From Deltaproteobacteria bacterium (GTDB lineage Bacteria > UBA10199 > 2-02-FULL-44-16), in the NCBI GenBank assembly GCA_016203825.1, contig JACQMA010000087.1, positions 1 through 7,698 on the forward strand: a DNA stretch of 7,698 nucleotides, written 5' to 3'. Below, piece by piece: positions 7,106 to 7,698 of this stretch. Each line of letters starts with the position of its first letter. The stretch's first letter is position 1. The translations under genes and the position numbers were made by a program. The notes below the pieces were generated by a model, which was not told the DNA's origin, ran no database searches, and saw nothing but the letters and a program-made list of their open reading frames with translations.

Positions 7106-7635
7106 CTTTCTTCATGATGTTTGTTGCCTGTGGGTCTTCCGTTGACGATAACCTCGTTCACAACGACGTGTGTGATGCGGTGCTGGATGATGGCGTGACG
7201 TTTGACGAAGGGACGGTGGTAATCACAAAAGCGGGTGGAGGAACCATTTCCGTCGATGTCGAGATTGCCGATGCTGCGGCCGAGCGAAGCCAGGGACTCA
7301 TGTGTCGTGAATCCGTACCGACGGGAACAGGGATGTGGTTTGCGTTTACGTCTGACACGACGAGCGGTTTTTGGATGAAGAACACGTACGTTGCCCTCGA
7401 CATCGCCTACATGGATTCCAACGGGGTCATCGTCGATATCCGCGAGATGCAACCCTGCACAGCACCCATCGATAGTGACGGTCACCTCACCGGCGATTGG
7501 CCTGATGCACCCGAAGAATGTGTCGCTGCCATTGCCAATCCTTCTCAAGCCTATCGTTTTACCCTCGAAGTTCCCCAAGGCTATTACGCGTCCCAAGGTG
7601 TTGCCGTTGGCGATACCGCGACCATCGACCAGTAG
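7087..7635 (+). CDS. DUF192-family lipoprotein
   Basis: Probable envelope lipoprotein of the DUF192 family, whose biochemical role is unclear. From the ATG at 7087 the product has 182 residues: a short hydrophobic signal (1-14) ending in F-V-A-C, with Cys15 the likely lipidated residue, a linker to about 43, then the domain. The domain shows the family pattern: E-R-S-Q-G-L-M-C-R at 66-74, G-T-G-M-W-F-A-F at 80-87, F-W-M-K-N-T at 95-100, L-D-I-A-Y-M-D at 104-110, Q-P-C-T at 122-125 and V-A-V-G-D near the end. The stretch between Cys124 and the closing strands is longer than I expect for the family and holds Cys145, a possible disulfide partner. The signal lacks basic residues and no Shine-Dalgarno sequence is visible, so the start is uncertain; the same frame is open back to an ATG at 7000 inside purF. 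The 19-base overlap with purF suggests translational coupling. Confidence 0.82.
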   Translation: MLLPLLAFFMMFVACGSSVDDNLVHNDVCDAVLDDGVTFDEGTVVITKAGGGTISVDVEIADAAAERSQGLMCRESVPTGTGMWFAFTSDTTSGFWMKNTYVALDIAYMDSNGVIVDIREMQPCTAPIDSDGHLTGDWPDAPEECVAAIANPSQAYRFTLEVPQGYYASQGVAVGDTATIDQ

Positions 7636-7638
7636 AAA

Positions 7639-7657
7639 CAAGATAAGATATATCTTG
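7639..7657 (+). terminator. Weak AT-rich hairpin after the DUF192 gene
   Basis: CAAGATA at 7639-7645 pairs with TATCTTG at 7651-7657 around a 5-base loop, starting four bases after the TAG stop. A run of six T residues is at 7679-7684, 21 bases further on, too far for a classical intrinsic terminator. The 63 bases after the stop are distinctly AT-rich and hold no gene. This may mark the end of the transcription unit or the edge of the next gene's control region outside the window. Confidence 0.25.
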
Positions 7658-7698
7658 CAACTCATTATAAAATAAAAGTTTTTTAATTAATCGAATAC

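Noticed and set aside
7664..7692. Minus-strand promoter suggested by TATAAT (complement of 7664-7669)
   Set aside because: No acceptable -35 element lies 15-18 bp upstream, and the region is AT-rich enough to give such a hexamer by chance.
1..7698. A hidden novel defence, mobile or secondary-metabolite system
   Set aside because: Nearly all bases are explained by housekeeping purine genes and three flanking genes; no nuclease, transposase, toxin, synthase or repeat array is visible on either strand.

Overview
The window is a stretch of bacterial chromosome dominated by a compact, same-strand set of de novo purine biosynthesis genes: purB, purS, purQ, purL and purF. It is flanked by the 3' end of a tetrapyrrole gene (hemD), an unrecognised secreted protein on the opposite strand, and a DUF192-type lipoprotein. 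Gene density is high. No RNA gene, CRISPR array, transposase, phage gene or toxin-antitoxin pair is visible. Signal peptides, a probable lipoprotein, the three-part PurS/PurQ/PurL enzyme and a PurF with iron-sulfur-cluster cysteines would fit a Gram-negative lineage of the deltaproteobacterial kind. That placement is inference, because nothing in the window fixes the taxonomy.

Layout. Positions 1-282 (+) hold the C-terminal part of uroporphyrinogen-III synthase, open at the window edge and ending earlier than the family normally does. Positions 257-1069 (-) hold a convergent gene for a secreted protein with an acidic Pro/Glu-rich linker and an unknown C-terminal domain; its last 26 bases overlap hemD. 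Positions 1070-1212 are a divergent intergenic region carrying a good sigma70-type promoter (TTGAAA, 17 bp, TATAAG), a small leader hairpin and a ribosome binding site, all pointing at purB. The purine genes then run from 1213 to 7105: a 56-nt gap between purB and purS that is mostly a 49-bp double-hairpin repeat, 1 nt between purS and purQ, a 4-nt ATGA overlap between purQ and purL, and 11 nt between purL and purF. A DUF192 lipoprotein gene starts inside the end of purF and runs to 7635. The last 63 bases are AT-rich with one weak hairpin.

How the genes work together. PurF makes phosphoribosylamine from PRPP and glutamine, the first committed step. PurQ releases ammonia from glutamine and PurL, bridged by PurS, uses it to turn FGAR into FGAM, the fourth step. 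PurB splits SAICAR and later adenylosuccinate, each time releasing fumarate. The tight spacing from purS to purF suggests one polycistronic message. The other purine genes (purC, D, E, H, K, M, N) are not in the window.

I found no convincing new multi-gene system. The items most worth a second look are the double-hairpin repeat that supplies the purB stop codon and abuts the purS ribosome binding site, the shortened or frameshifted hemD 3' end, and the unrecognised acidic secreted protein.
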